DNA of 64,000 nucleotides from contig NZ_CP136573.1 of the NCBI RefSeq assembly GCF_035194505.1, forward strand, positions 744,001 through 808,000, given 5' to 3'. Made by a program: the position numbers and the translations under genes. Positions 45,330 through 54,161 of this stretch are shown piece after piece; position 1 is the first letter of the stretch, and each line of letters starts with the position of its first letter. The notes under the pieces are model-generated. The model made no database searches, was not told the origin of the DNA, and was given only the letters and a program-made list of their open reading frames with translations. This DNA is from Erythrobacter sp. GTDB lineage: Bacteria > Pseudomonadota > Alphaproteobacteria > Sphingomonadales > Sphingomonadaceae.

Positions 45330-46919
45330 ATGGCAAGCAGCGCCGCGCCTGCAACCGGGCACGAAAGCGCCCTGCCCGCGCCGCCACCCGCAGCCGATGC
45401 GCCCGAACTCGAAACGCGCAACTATCCGCTGATGATCATCGGGGTGATGGCCGCATCGCTCCTCCAGATCCTCGACACCACCATCGCCAATGTCGCCCTG
45501 CCGCATATGCAATCCTCGCTGGGCGCGACGGTCGACACCATCACCTGGGTGCTGACGAGCTACATCATCGCCTCGGCGGTGGCCCTGCCGATCACCGGCT
45601 GGCTGGCCGACCGGATCGGGGCGCGGCGGCTGTTCATCGGTTCGGTCGCCGGATTCATCCTCGCCTCGATGCTGTGCGGCCTCGCGCAGAACCTTGAGGA
45701 AATGGTGATCTTCCGCGCTTTCCAGGGCGTGGCCGGCGCCTTCATTGCGCCCTTGAGCCAGTCCTTCATGCTCGATGCGACGCGCCCCTCACGCCATCCG
45801 CAGATCCTGGCAGTGTGGGGCATGGGGATCATGATCGGCCCGATCCTTGGCCCGATTCTAGGCGGCTGGTTAACCGAGACCGCCAACTGGCGCTGGGTGT
45901 TCTTCGTCAATCTGCCGGTGGGCCTCGCCTCGCTCGCGGCGCTGGTCGCCTTCCTGCCCCGCCGTCCGCAGCGCGAGCGGCGTTTCGATCTGGCGGGCTT
46001 TGCGATGATGGCGGTGGCGCTCACTGCGTTTCAGCTGATGCTCGATCGCGGCACGCAGCAGGACTGGCTCGCCAGCCCCGAGATCTGGATTTACCTGCTG
46101 CTCTCGTTGTCGGCGACGTGGATGGTGGTGATCCACTTCGCCACGGCAAAAGCCCCGATGTTCGAGCGTGCCCTGTTTGCCGATCGCAACTTCGCCATCG
46201 CATTGGGCTTCATGATCGTTATCGGGCTCGTGATGTTCGCAGTGATGGCGCTGCTGCCGCCGATGCTGCAGAACCTGTTCGGCTACGGGGTGATCGATAC
46301 TGGCATCGTGCTGATGCCGCGCGGGGTGGGCATTCTCGTCTCGATGCAGATCTCGGGTCTGCTGATGCGGCGCGGGATCGACGCAAGGCCGGTGGTGGCG
46401 AGCGGCTTCGTGATCTGCGCCTATTCGCTCTGGCAGATGGCGCATTGGTCACTCGAAGTGGACGAGATGCATGTCATCATCAGCGGCCTGTTGCAGGGCC
46501 TCGGCATGGGGCTGGTGTTCATTCCCTTGCAGGTCAGCGCCTTCGCCACGCTCGATCCGAAGCTGCGCACCGACGGATCGAGCCTATTGAACCTGTTCCG
46601 CTCGCTGGGAGCCTCGGCGGGGATTTCGTGGATGACGGTGCTGCTCGGCCGCAACATTCAGGCCGGGCACGAGGAGCTGGGTTCCAACATCACGGCCGCG
46701 AGCGGGAACCTCGTCGATGTCTCGACCATCGACCGCTTCCAGGCGCTTGGCGACAGCGCGATGGTGCTCATCGATGCCGAGGTAAACCGGCAAGCAGCCA
46801 TGATCGCCTATGTCGATGATTACTGGCTGATGATGTGGATCACGCTCGCCGCCGCGCCGCTCACCTTGCTGATGCGAAAGAACCGCACGCCCGTAGGTCC
46901 GGTGGCGCTGTCGGAATAG
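45330..46919 (+). CDS. emrB: EmrB/QacA-type MFS drug transporter (DHA2, 14 TM)
   Basis: A proton-driven multidrug exporter of 529 residues. It has about 14 hydrophobic helices after a cytoplasmic N-terminus of some 30 residues. The DHA2 marks are present: LDTTIANVALPHMQSSLGA, TWVLTSYIIASAVALPITGW, LADRIGARRLF, and motif C GIMIGPILGPILGGWLTE. It ends with TAG at 46919, one base before the stop of the convergent lipoprotein gene. Confidence 0.94.
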   Translation: MASSAAPATGHESALPAPPPAADAPELETRNYPLMIIGVMAASLLQILDTTIANVALPHMQSSLGATVDTITWVLTSYIIASAVALPITGWLADRIGARRLFIGSVAGFILASMLCGLAQNLEEMVIFRAFQGVAGAFIAPLSQSFMLDATRPSRHPQILAVWGMGIMIGPILGPILGGWLTETANWRWVFFVNLPVGLASLAALVAFLPRRPQRERRFDLAGFAMMAVALTAFQLMLDRGTQQDWLASPEIWIYLLLSLSATWMVVIHFATAKAPMFERALFADRNFAIALGFMIVIGLVMFAVMALLPPMLQNLFGYGVIDTGIVLMPRGVGILVSMQISGLLMRRGIDARPVVASGFVICAYSLWQMAHWSLEVDEMHVIISGLLQGLGMGLVFIPLQVSAFATLDPKLRTDGSSLLNLFRSLGASAGISWMTVLLGRNIQAGHEELGSNITAASGNLVDVSTIDRFQALGDSAMVLIDAEVNRQAAMIAYVDDYWLMMWITLAAAPLTLLMRKNRTPVGPVALSE

Positions 46920-46920
46920 T

Positions 46921-47496
46921 TCAGCGGAAGAAGCACTGGGTGCCGGCGTATAGCATCTCGACCTTGCCGTCGCTGGACACAAACCCGCCGATTGCCTCGC
47001 CCAGCGCGAATTCCTCACCCAAGGTGCTGCCTTCGACCGGGGTATATCCCGGTGCGGTGCTGGCCGCCTCGCGCGGGGAACCGAGCTGGACCGCGCCCGG
47101 CAGCTTCACCGTCCCGTTCGCCGGCGTGTCACCATCCTGCGCGAGGTGCCAGTTCCACCCGACCAGACGGCCTTCCTGAAAATGCACCGTGAGGCCTGCG
47201 GGAAAATCGGTGAAGGCAATCGGCCCCGCCCCGCATTCGGGGTTTGATCCCGAACGCAGCGCTGCCCCCAACGCCCTGGCGAGCGCGGCTTCGACCTCTT
47301 TCTGCCCGGCAGCGAAGTAGAAGGCCTCGCTCCCTGCGGCAAACCCCTCGCCGCGCAGTTCGACCGCATTGGCCGCAACCGGCGTCTCGCCCGTCTTGCC
47401 TTCGAGCCTTTCTGCCGGCGACGGCACCCCGCTGCTGTCACAGCCGGAAAGCGCCAGCGCGCCGGCCAGCGCGAGAAGAGCCATTGCACGCTTCAT
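46921..47496 (-). CDS. Uncharacterised lipoprotein
   Basis: The ATG at 47496 gives MKRAMALLALAGALALSGC, with lipobox ALSGC and the modified Cys at about residue 19, total about 191 residues. The mature protein has no family I recognise. It contains a central WNWHLAQDGDTPANG segment and two further Cys (ECGAG and the C-terminal TQCFFR), which could form a disulfide. It overlaps the upstream DUF2238 gene by 4 bases (ATGA), so it is the last member of the asd operon. Confidence 0.7.
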   Translation of the reverse strand: MKRAMALLALAGALALSGCDSSGVPSPAERLEGKTGETPVAANAVELRGEGFAAGSEAFYFAAGQKEVEAALARALGAALRSGSNPECGAGPIAFTDFPAGLTVHFQEGRLVGWNWHLAQDGDTPANGTVKLPGAVQLGSPREAASTAPGYTPVEGSTLGEEFALGEAIGGFVSSDGKVEMLYAGTQCFFR

Positions 47497-48083
47497 TCGG
47501 AGTCCCCTTTCCACCAGACTGCGGAGCGCAGGAACGGTGCCATCAGCACGGCACCCAGCCCTGCCAGGGCCATATCCTTCTGCGCGTCGAACATGTCGCC
47601 TTGCTCGCCGTTATAGGCCCCCGCATCGTCAGGCGCGAGGGCCAGGGTGAGGCTCCATTCGAAAATCTCATAGAGCCCACCAACAGCGAGCACGAACAGA
47701 AGCGCGAAAGCCAGCGCCATCCGCTGCGAAAGCCTCAAATACCTGACGCCGATCTCCACAAGCGGCGCCATCGCCAGCACGCCGAACATGAAGTGCACCA
47801 GCCGGTCGAACATATTGCGCTCAAAGCCTGCCGCGGCGTTCATGCCCATAGGCAGCCATTCCTCGTATGGCACGAAGCTATAGGACCAGCGCGCTGCAAA
47901 CAGATGCAGAAGGACGAAAGCCGTCATGCACGCGGCCGAAAGATTGCTGACAGGCGAGCGGCGGAGGCTGCGGCAAGCAAAGGGCAGCAGCAGCGCCACC
48001 GGCCCCACCTGAAGCCACGTGTTCGATGGATAGAGCGCACCCCAGCCACTCAGCGGCCCGCCCAGCATGACAGCCCCCAGCAT
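47493..48083 (-). CDS. DUF2238 (YjdF-like) membrane protein
   Basis: About 196 residues with five to six hydrophobic helices. The family blocks are FDRLVHFMFGVLAMAPLVEI, GGLYEIFEWSLTLAL and GEQGDMFDAQKDMALAGLGA, which are typical of DUF2238. Function unknown. The start is uncertain: the ATG at 48083 is the first after the GNAT stop, but an alternative start codon a little upstream is possible. It lies in the asd-GNAT-DUF2238-lipoprotein run. Confidence 0.75.
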   Translation of the reverse strand: MLGAVMLGGPLSGWGALYPSNTWLQVGPVALLLPFACRSLRRSPVSNLSAACMTAFVLLHLFAARWSYSFVPYEEWLPMGMNAAAGFERNMFDRLVHFMFGVLAMAPLVEIGVRYLRLSQRMALAFALLFVLAVGGLYEIFEWSLTLALAPDDAGAYNGEQGDMFDAQKDMALAGLGAVLMAPFLRSAVWWKGDSE

Positions 48084-48156
48084 CCAGCGCTGGATATTCG
48101 GGATGCCATTGGATTGGCCGCTACGCGACGGATCTGCCCGCAAGCCTGCCGCTCCG

Positions 48157-48591
48157 TCAGACCGGCGCGAGCACGAGGCGCCAGCGCCACACCTCGCCCT
48201 CGTCAGGGTCGATGGCCACCCCGTCACGGGTGAAGCCGCATTTTGACAGCACCCGCGTCGATGGCCCCTCTGAAGCCAGGGTATGGGCGATCAGCACCGT
48301 TGCACCGCTACTGCGGGCAATCGCGACAAGGCCGGCGCACACTGCGCTGGCGACGCCGGTGTGCTCGTATACTGGGAAGGTGAGATAGCCGACCTCGACC
48401 ACACCCGAGGGATCGGGCGCACTGGTGAACCCGCCGAACCCAACAGGAACAGTATCGCGCCAGCCGATATAGCCGCACCACGGCGGCACTTGAGGGGTGG
48501 CAGCGAGGGCAGACATTTCCTGCGCGAACGCGCCCGTGACGGCAGGGTCGGAAAGCTCCCGCTCACCGGCCACGGGGCGCAGTTCGAGCAT
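48157..48591 (-). CDS. GNAT family N-acetyltransferase
   Basis: A 144-residue acetyltransferase-like protein. Motif features: VVEVGYLTFPVYEHTGVASA (acetyl-CoA loop, less canonical than Q/RxxGxG/A) and IAHTLASEGPSTRVLSKCGF, the usual late helix that ends in LxKxGF. Its ATG at 48591 shares one base with the asd stop (TGATG). Substrate unknown. Confidence 0.75.
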   Translation of the reverse strand: MLELRPVAGERELSDPAVTGAFAQEMSALAATPQVPPWCGYIGWRDTVPVGFGGFTSAPDPSGVVEVGYLTFPVYEHTGVASAVCAGLVAIARSSGATVLIAHTLASEGPSTRVLSKCGFTRDGVAIDPDEGEVWRWRLVLAPV

Positions 48592-49616
48592 CACCCCTTC
48601 TTCAGATGCCGCCGGCCGAGCAGTTCAGCGATCTGCACCGCGTTCAACGCAGCGCCCTTCCGGAGGTTGTCCGAGACGCACCACAGGGTGAGGCCGTTCT
48701 CCACCGTCGGGTCCTCGCGCACGCGGCTGACGAAAGTCGCGGCATCGCCGACGCATTCGATCGGGGTGATGTAGCCGCCGTCCTCGCGCTTATCGACCAG
48801 CATCACGCCGGGCGCCTCGCGCAGGATGTCCATCGCCTGCTGGGCACTGATTTCGTTCTCGAACTCGATGTTCACCGCTTCCGAGTGGCCCACGAACACC
48901 GGCACGCGCACGCAGGTCGCGGTCAGCTTGATCTTGGGGTCGAGGATCTTCTTGGTCTCGACCACCATCTTCCACTCTTCCTTGGTCGAACCATCGTCGA
49001 GGAAGCTGTCGATGTGCGGGATCACGTTGAAGGCGATCTGCTTGGTGAACTTGGCCGGCTCCACCGGATCGCCCACAAAGATCGCGCGGCTCTGGGCGAA
49101 AAGCTCGTCCATCCCTGCCTTCCCCGCGCCCGAGGTCGACTGGTAGGTGCTCACCACCACGCGCTTGATCGTGGCGAAATCGTGGAGCGGCTTCAGCGCC
49201 ACTACCAGCTGCGCGGTCGAGCAGTTGGGGTTGGCGATGATGTTGCGGGCCTTGTAGCCGTCGATCGCGTCCGGGTTCACTTCCGGCACGATCAGCGGCA
49301 CATCCGGGTCCATGCGGTAGAGCGAGGAATTGTCGATCACGATGCAGCCCGCAGCTGCAGCCTTGGGGGCATATTCCTTGGCCGGGCCGGAGCCTGCGGC
49401 GAACAGGGCAATGTCCCAGCCGGCAAAGTCGAAATGCTCGATATTCTTGCACTTGAGCATCTTTCCGGTGTCACCGAATTCGACTTCGGTGCCAGTCGAA
49501 CGCGGCGAGGCGACCGCGGCGACCTCGTCGCACGGGAAATCGCGCTCGGCGAGGACCTGCATCATTTCGCGTCCGACATTGCCGGTCGCGCCGACCACTG
49601 CCACCCGGTAACCCAC
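48591..49616 (-). CDS. asd: Aspartate-semialdehyde dehydrogenase
   Basis: Reduces aspartyl phosphate to aspartate semialdehyde for lysine/DAP, threonine and methionine synthesis. The GTG at 49616 was chosen because AGGAGA sits 7 bases upstream and the next residues GYRVAVVGATGNVGREM are the standard NADP-binding start. Catalytic Cys: NPNCSTAQLVVAL; His region: CVRVPVFVGHSEAVNIEF. About 341 residues, normal length. It is followed by coupled GNAT, DUF2238 and lipoprotein genes with no obvious biosynthetic link. Confidence 0.96.
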   Translation of the reverse strand: MGYRVAVVGATGNVGREMMQVLAERDFPCDEVAAVASPRSTGTEVEFGDTGKMLKCKNIEHFDFAGWDIALFAAGSGPAKEYAPKAAAAGCIVIDNSSLYRMDPDVPLIVPEVNPDAIDGYKARNIIANPNCSTAQLVVALKPLHDFATIKRVVVSTYQSTSGAGKAGMDELFAQSRAIFVGDPVEPAKFTKQIAFNVIPHIDSFLDDGSTKEEWKMVVETKKILDPKIKLTATCVRVPVFVGHSEAVNIEFENEISAQQAMDILREAPGVMLVDKREDGGYITPIECVGDAATFVSRVREDPTVENGLTLWCVSDNLRKGAALNAVQIAELLGRRHLKKG

Positions 49617-49701
49617 TTGGCATTCTCCTGATATTTCGCAGTTGCGAGATAGCGACACTTGTCCCGAGCGCAACTGCTAAGGTGGGTATGAAGACCTATA
49701 C

Positions 49702-51939
49702 CTATCTCGGCGGCTTTACCCCGTGGCTTTCAAGGAACCGGAAAATGCCGTTCCAGACATGCGGCCCGATCTTCTCGCCCGACACGCGGTGGGTGTAACC
49801 GGGGTAGAGCATCATCTCGAACGGCACGTTGGCTTCCTGAAGGACGGAAATCAGCTCCGAGGAATTCTCGAACACCACATTGTCATCCGCCATGCCGTGG
49901 ATCAGCAGCATCGGATCGGCGATCTTCGTCGCCTCCGGAATGGCGCTCGCCTTGTCATAAGCCGCCTTCACCTCGCGCGGATCACCCATGTAGCGCTCGG
50001 TATAGTGGGTGTCGTAGAGCTCCCAGCGGGTCACCGGCGCACCGGAAATCCCCGCCGCATAAAGCCCGGGATCGGCCTCGAGCATCTTCAGGGTCATGTA
50101 GCCGCCATAGGACCAGCCATAGATCCCGATCTTGGCGGGATCGACGAAGGGCAGCGTTTTCAGAAATTCCGCCCCCGCCTTCTGGTCGCGCACCTCGGCC
50201 CCGCCCATCGCGCGATAGAGCGGCTGCTCGAAATCCACGCCGCGATTGGCCGAGCCGCGATTGTCGAGCATGAAGTAAATATAGCCCTTGTCGACAATCG
50301 ACTGGGCCAGCGCCCCGCCCCAGCCCTTGGTGACCGTCTGCGGACCGGGGCCGCCATAGTGCTGGAAGAACACCGGATAGCGCTTGCCGGGCTGCATCTT
50401 CGGCTTGAGCATCATCCAGTGCAGCGGCGTGCCGTCTTCGGCCGGGATCGTGCCGAATTCGGGCGTGACATGGCCCGCGAGGAAGGGCGCATAGGGATGT
50501 TCGCCCTCCACGCGGTTCTCTTCGATCCACGCGACCTGCGCGCCGTCGGGCGTCGCCAGATAGGACTGCGACGGCTGGTTCGGGCTGGAACGCGTGACGT
50601 AAAGCAGCCGCCCCTTGCCATCCATGCTCGCCGAATTGGTAAAGGCCGGATCGGTGAGCAGTTCGGGCTCGCCCGTCCCGTCGAGCCGCGCGCGGTAAAT
50701 CTGCTGGGTCAGCACACCGGCGGTTGCCTGATAGGTGAAGGTGCCTGCTGCCTCGTCCACACCGACCAGCGTGGTGGTGGGCGAAGGGCCGTGGGTCAGC
50801 TGCGTCCACTGGCCGGCGGCATAGCGGTAGAAATGCCCGAACCCGTCGCGCTCGGACCACCACAGCAGCGATCCGTCGGCGAGGAAGCGGTAATTGTCGG
50901 AGAGGTTCACCCAGTAATCGGGCCGCGCGGCGCTTTCGGTGAACCACACCTGCGACGCACCCGTCGCCGGATCGACCCGCAGGACGTCAATCTTGGTCTG
51001 CGCGCGGTCCTGCCGCTGGACGTAGATCGCGCTGCCATCCGGCGCCCAGTCGACGCGGGCGACGTAGATGTCGATGTTGAGGCCGAGATCGACCTTCACG
51101 CTGCTCGTCCCATCGGGGTTCATCACGAACAGCTCGACCACGGCATTGTCCGTGCCTGCCGCGGGATAGCGCTGGTCGAACACCTTGGTGCCCTTGGCGC
51201 CAATCGCAGCGCGAGTGACGATGCCGACGCTCGCCTCATCGGTGCGCTGGACGACGATGCGGCTGTCGTCGGGCGACCACCAGTAGCCCTGGAGCCGCGC
51301 CATTTCTTCCTGCGCGACAAACTCCGCCTCGCCCCAGCGGATAGTCTCCGCCTCGCCAGCAGGCGTGACGGGCTTGGCCTCGCCCCCGACCGGCCCAGTC
51401 CACAGGCGCCGATCCCGCACGAAGGAGACATAGCCGCCCTTGCTCGACAGCTTGGGATTGAGTTCGGTGCCCTCGGTATCGGTCAGCGGGGTGACGGTGC
51501 CGTCAAGCCGGGCGAGGTAGAGATCGCCATCGAGCGGCACGAGCACGCCCGTCCCGTCGCTCGCCCATTGATAGGTGATGATGCCCTTGAGTCCCGCGAC
51601 CCGGGCGCGCTCGCGCTGCATTTTCTCGTCTTCGGACAGTGCGCGGCCCGAGCCCAAGGCGAGCGAATCCACCAGCATCCGCCATTCGCGGGTCTCGATG
51701 TCATAGCCCCACAGGTCGTAGCGGTCACGATCCTCAGCGCGGTTCCTGAGCAGCGTGAGATAGCGCCCGTCGGGCGAAAGCCGCACCTGTCGGGGCGCAG
51801 GCCCATCGAGCCCGGGCGAGCCAAACACACGCTCGAAAGAGAGAGTGGGGGCCTCAACCGCCATAGTGTCCTCCGCCAAGGCCGGAGCAGTCAGACAGGT
51901 TGAAAGAGACAGAGCAACCGCAGCAAGAACCGAACGCAT
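49702..51939 (-). CDS. Exported dipeptidyl-peptidase IV family (S9B) serine peptidase
   Basis: A 745-residue enzyme with a signal peptide (MRSVLAAVALSLSTCLTAPA, cleavage near ALAE), predicted periplasmic. The N-terminal part is a DPP-IV-type beta-propeller: VRLSPDGRYLTLLRNRAEDR, and the substrate-binding double-Glu region EFVAQEEMARLQGYWWSPDD. The C-terminal hydrolase has DNRGSANRGVDFE, nucleophile GWSYGGYMTLKML, acid HGMADDNVVF and His PGYTHRVSG. It should cleave X-Pro or X-Ala dipeptides from N-termini. It is a separate transcription unit between asd and rplS. Confidence 0.93.
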   Translation of the reverse strand: MRSVLAAVALSLSTCLTAPALAEDTMAVEAPTLSFERVFGSPGLDGPAPRQVRLSPDGRYLTLLRNRAEDRDRYDLWGYDIETREWRMLVDSLALGSGRALSEDEKMQRERARVAGLKGIITYQWASDGTGVLVPLDGDLYLARLDGTVTPLTDTEGTELNPKLSSKGGYVSFVRDRRLWTGPVGGEAKPVTPAGEAETIRWGEAEFVAQEEMARLQGYWWSPDDSRIVVQRTDEASVGIVTRAAIGAKGTKVFDQRYPAAGTDNAVVELFVMNPDGTSSVKVDLGLNIDIYVARVDWAPDGSAIYVQRQDRAQTKIDVLRVDPATGASQVWFTESAARPDYWVNLSDNYRFLADGSLLWWSERDGFGHFYRYAAGQWTQLTHGPSPTTTLVGVDEAAGTFTYQATAGVLTQQIYRARLDGTGEPELLTDPAFTNSASMDGKGRLLYVTRSSPNQPSQSYLATPDGAQVAWIEENRVEGEHPYAPFLAGHVTPEFGTIPAEDGTPLHWMMLKPKMQPGKRYPVFFQHYGGPGPQTVTKGWGGALAQSIVDKGYIYFMLDNRGSANRGVDFEQPLYRAMGGAEVRDQKAGAEFLKTLPFVDPAKIGIYGWSYGGYMTLKMLEADPGLYAAGISGAPVTRWELYDTHYTERYMGDPREVKAAYDKASAIPEATKIADPMLLIHGMADDNVVFENSSELISVLQEANVPFEMMLYPGYTHRVSGEKIGPHVWNGIFRFLESHGVKPPR

Positions 51940-52028
51940 TCAAAGCTCACCTCGTCATTGCAAGCCGCCGGAAGGGCGACGCGCACTGCTCCTCGCAATG
52001 ACGCCGGGGAAAGGCAAGGGGCACAAAC

Positions 52029-52059
52029 GAAAAGGGCGGCACCTTGCGGTGCCGCCCTT
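52029..52059 (-). terminator. Rho-independent terminator after rplS
   Basis: AAGGGCGGCACC-TTGC-GGTGCCGCCCTT is a perfect 12-bp hairpin. On the minus strand it is followed by TTCGTTTGTG. It lies 23 bases past the rplS stop and ends the ffh-rplS operon. The remaining gap to the DPP-IV gene holds no gene. Confidence 0.85.
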
Positions 52060-52082
52060 CGCGAATGGTTTGCCGGAAAGCC

Positions 52083-52451
52083 TTACGCCTTGGGCGCGGG
52101 GGCCTTGCGCTCGGCGATACGCGCGCTCTTGCCGGTGCGGCCGCGCAGGTAATAGAGCTTCGCGCGACGCACGACGCCGCGACGCACCACGGTGATGCTC
52201 TCGACGATCGGCGAGTAGAGCGGGAAGACGCGCTCGACGCCTTCGCCGAAGCTGATCTTGCGCACGGTGAAGTTGGAACCCATGCCGCGGTTCGAACGGG
52301 CGATCACGACGCCTTCATAGTTCTGCACGCGCTCGCGGTTGCCTTCCTTCACCTTCACGCCGACGCGGACGGTATCGCCTGCGCGGAATTCGGGAATGTC
52401 CTTGCCGGACTTGGCGATTTCTTCGGCTTCAATCTGCTGGATCAGGTTCAC
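52083..52451 (-). CDS. rplS: 50S ribosomal protein L19
   Basis: A 122-residue protein with the L19 core: FRAGDTVRVGVKVKEGNRER, VQNYEGVVIARSNRGMGSNF, TVRKISFGEGVERVFPLYSP and VVRRGVVRRAKLYYLRGRTG. Its ATG overlaps the trmD stop by 4 bases (ATGA). It is the last gene of the operon and is followed by a strong terminator. Confidence 0.97.
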   Translation of the reverse strand: MNLIQQIEAEEIAKSGKDIPEFRAGDTVRVGVKVKEGNRERVQNYEGVVIARSNRGMGSNFTVRKISFGEGVERVFPLYSPIVESITVVRRGVVRRAKLYYLRGRTGKSARIAERKAPAPKA

Positions 52452-53191
52452 TGGTCCGGTTCCTTACGTTTTTGCCGCGCGCCAGAGGCAGGCTGGACCC
52501 GAGCGCCCTCATGACGCTCCCACAAGTCCGGCCTGCGTAACCGTGTGTCATTCTCGCTTTGCAGCTTTCGCCACGCCGCGATCTTCGCATGATCCCCCGA
52601 TCGCAGCACTTCGGGGATCGTGCGCCCTTCCCATTCAAGAGGTCGGGTATAGTGCGGATATTCAAGGAGGCCGTTTTCGTACGACTCCTCGGCTCCGCTA
52701 GAAGGCGCGCCCATTACGCCGGGAAGCAGCCGAATGCAAGCGTCTAGGATGGTGAGCGCCGCCATCTCGCCGCCGGAGAGCACGATGTCGGCAAGGCTGA
52801 CCTGCTCGATCTCGGGCCGGGCCTCGAACAGGCGCTCGTCAAACCCCTCGAAGCGGCCGCACAGGATGATGACCCCGGGGCCTTGAGCCAGCTCGCGGAT
52901 GCGGGCCTGCGTGATGGGTTTGCCGCGCGGAGTCATGGCGAGGATCGGGCGGCCAGCGGCGGGAGCGCTGTCGAGCGCGCGCGCAAGCACATCGCACTTC
53001 AGCACCATCCCCGCCCCGCCGCCTGCGGGCGTATCGTCGACAGTGCGGTGCTTGTCCTCGGCAAAGTCGCGGATCTGCACCGTTTCGCATGCCCACTTGC
53101 CCTCGGCCATAGCGCGGCCAGCGATGGAATGCCCGAGCGGCCCGGGGAACATCTCGGGGTAGAGCGTGAGGATGGTGGCGGCGAAGGTCAT
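52448..53191 (-). CDS. trmD: tRNA (guanine37-N1)-methyltransferase TrmD
   Basis: Methylates G37 next to the anticodon of several tRNAs to prevent frameshifting. The protein of about 247 residues has the trefoil-knot SAM-binding motifs: ILTLYPEMFPGPLGHSIAGR, GGGAGMVLKCDVL, VIILCGRFEGFDERL and DIVLSGGEMAALTILDACIR. The start is the ATG at 53191, which overlaps the stop of the upstream nitrilase gene by 4 bases; a GTG at 53197 is also in frame. Confidence 0.96.
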   Translation of the reverse strand: MTFAATILTLYPEMFPGPLGHSIAGRAMAEGKWACETVQIRDFAEDKHRTVDDTPAGGGAGMVLKCDVLARALDSAPAAGRPILAMTPRGKPITQARIRELAQGPGVIILCGRFEGFDERLFEARPEIEQVSLADIVLSGGEMAALTILDACIRLLPGVMGAPSSGAEESYENGLLEYPHYTRPLEWEGRTIPEVLRSGDHAKIAAWRKLQSENDTRLRRPDLWERHEGARVQPASGARQKRKEPDQ

Positions 53192-54138
53192 AGCCACTCG
53201 ACCCCGTCCTTTGCCCGCGTATCCACGGTGAGCTCGAACACATCTGGCCGCGCGTAGTGACCGTCAGTGTCGAGGCTCGTCAGCCCGTGGGCTACCTCCG
53301 CGAGGTCGAGTTCAGCGAAGAGCGTCTCCTCCCCCTCGCCAGCCTGCGCAATCACGCGGGCGTCGGGCGCGGCGATCAGCGAGCCGCCGCGGTTGAGCAC
53401 GTCGCCGGGGATCGCTTCGACCAATTCGCGCGCGGCATCATTCCCGCCCACCCGCTCCAACCCGTCGAGCAAATCATCCTTCACCTGCACCAGCCCCGCC
53501 GCCAGCACGAAGCAGCGGCCCTCCATCGCGTAGTGCCGCGAGGCAATCGCATGGCTCTCGCGCACCGTCGGCCATGCCGCTACGTGCACGTCCTCTCCCA
53601 GATTATGCATCGCCGCGCGCGCCAAGGGCATCCAGTGCTCCCAGCAAATCAGCGTGCCGAGCCGGCCCCACTCGGCCTCATGCACGCCCAAGGTCGAGCC
53701 ATCGCCGCGCGCCCAGATCAGACGCTCGCCGTGGGTCGGCACCAGCTTGCGGCGGTCGAGCGGCGGAAGGCCGGGACGAAAGGTCAGCTGATTGTTGACG
53801 AGGCTGCGCCGCACCCGCTCATGCGCACCGATGCTGATGATCGCGCCGCTCGTGTCGGCCAGTTCCTGCAAGGGGAGCAGCCGCTCGTCATTGGCGACAA
53901 CAGCCTGTTCGAGCATGACCGCATGAAGAGCGCGCGTGCCAGGGTGATCCCACAGCGCGGCGGCGGGCGCTTCGTCGAGCCACAGGGGATAGCCCCCGAG
54001 GAAGGTCTCACCGAAAGCCACCAGCTTCGCGCCGCCATCGATAGCCTCGCGCGCAAGGCGCAGCGCCTTGTCGATGCCACCCTGAAAATCGAGCGGGAGC
54101 GGAGGGGCTTGGACAACGGCGACAGGAAGCTTCGTCAT
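53188..54138 (-). CDS. Nitrilase/carbon-nitrogen hydrolase family enzyme
   Basis: A C-N hydrolase of about 316 residues that could act on nitriles or amides. The catalytic triad is present: Glu in FGETFLGGYPLWLD, Lys in DRRKLVPTHGERLIW, Cys in GTLICWEHWMPLAR. WARGDGSTL and VAAWPTV resemble true aliphatic/aromatic nitrilases more than amidases. The ATG at 54138 (TKLPVAVVQAPPLPLD) fits the family start. It is inserted between rimM and trmD and is ATGA-coupled to trmD, an unusual neighbourhood. Confidence 0.87.
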   Translation of the reverse strand: MTKLPVAVVQAPPLPLDFQGGIDKALRLAREAIDGGAKLVAFGETFLGGYPLWLDEAPAAALWDHPGTRALHAVMLEQAVVANDERLLPLQELADTSGAIISIGAHERVRRSLVNNQLTFRPGLPPLDRRKLVPTHGERLIWARGDGSTLGVHEAEWGRLGTLICWEHWMPLARAAMHNLGEDVHVAAWPTVRESHAIASRHYAMEGRCFVLAAGLVQVKDDLLDGLERVGGNDAARELVEAIPGDVLNRGGSLIAAPDARVIAQAGEGEETLFAELDLAEVAHGLTSLDTDGHYARPDVFELTVDTRAKDGVEWL

Positions 54139-54161
54139 GCCTCTGCGCTTACGCGCGAGTG

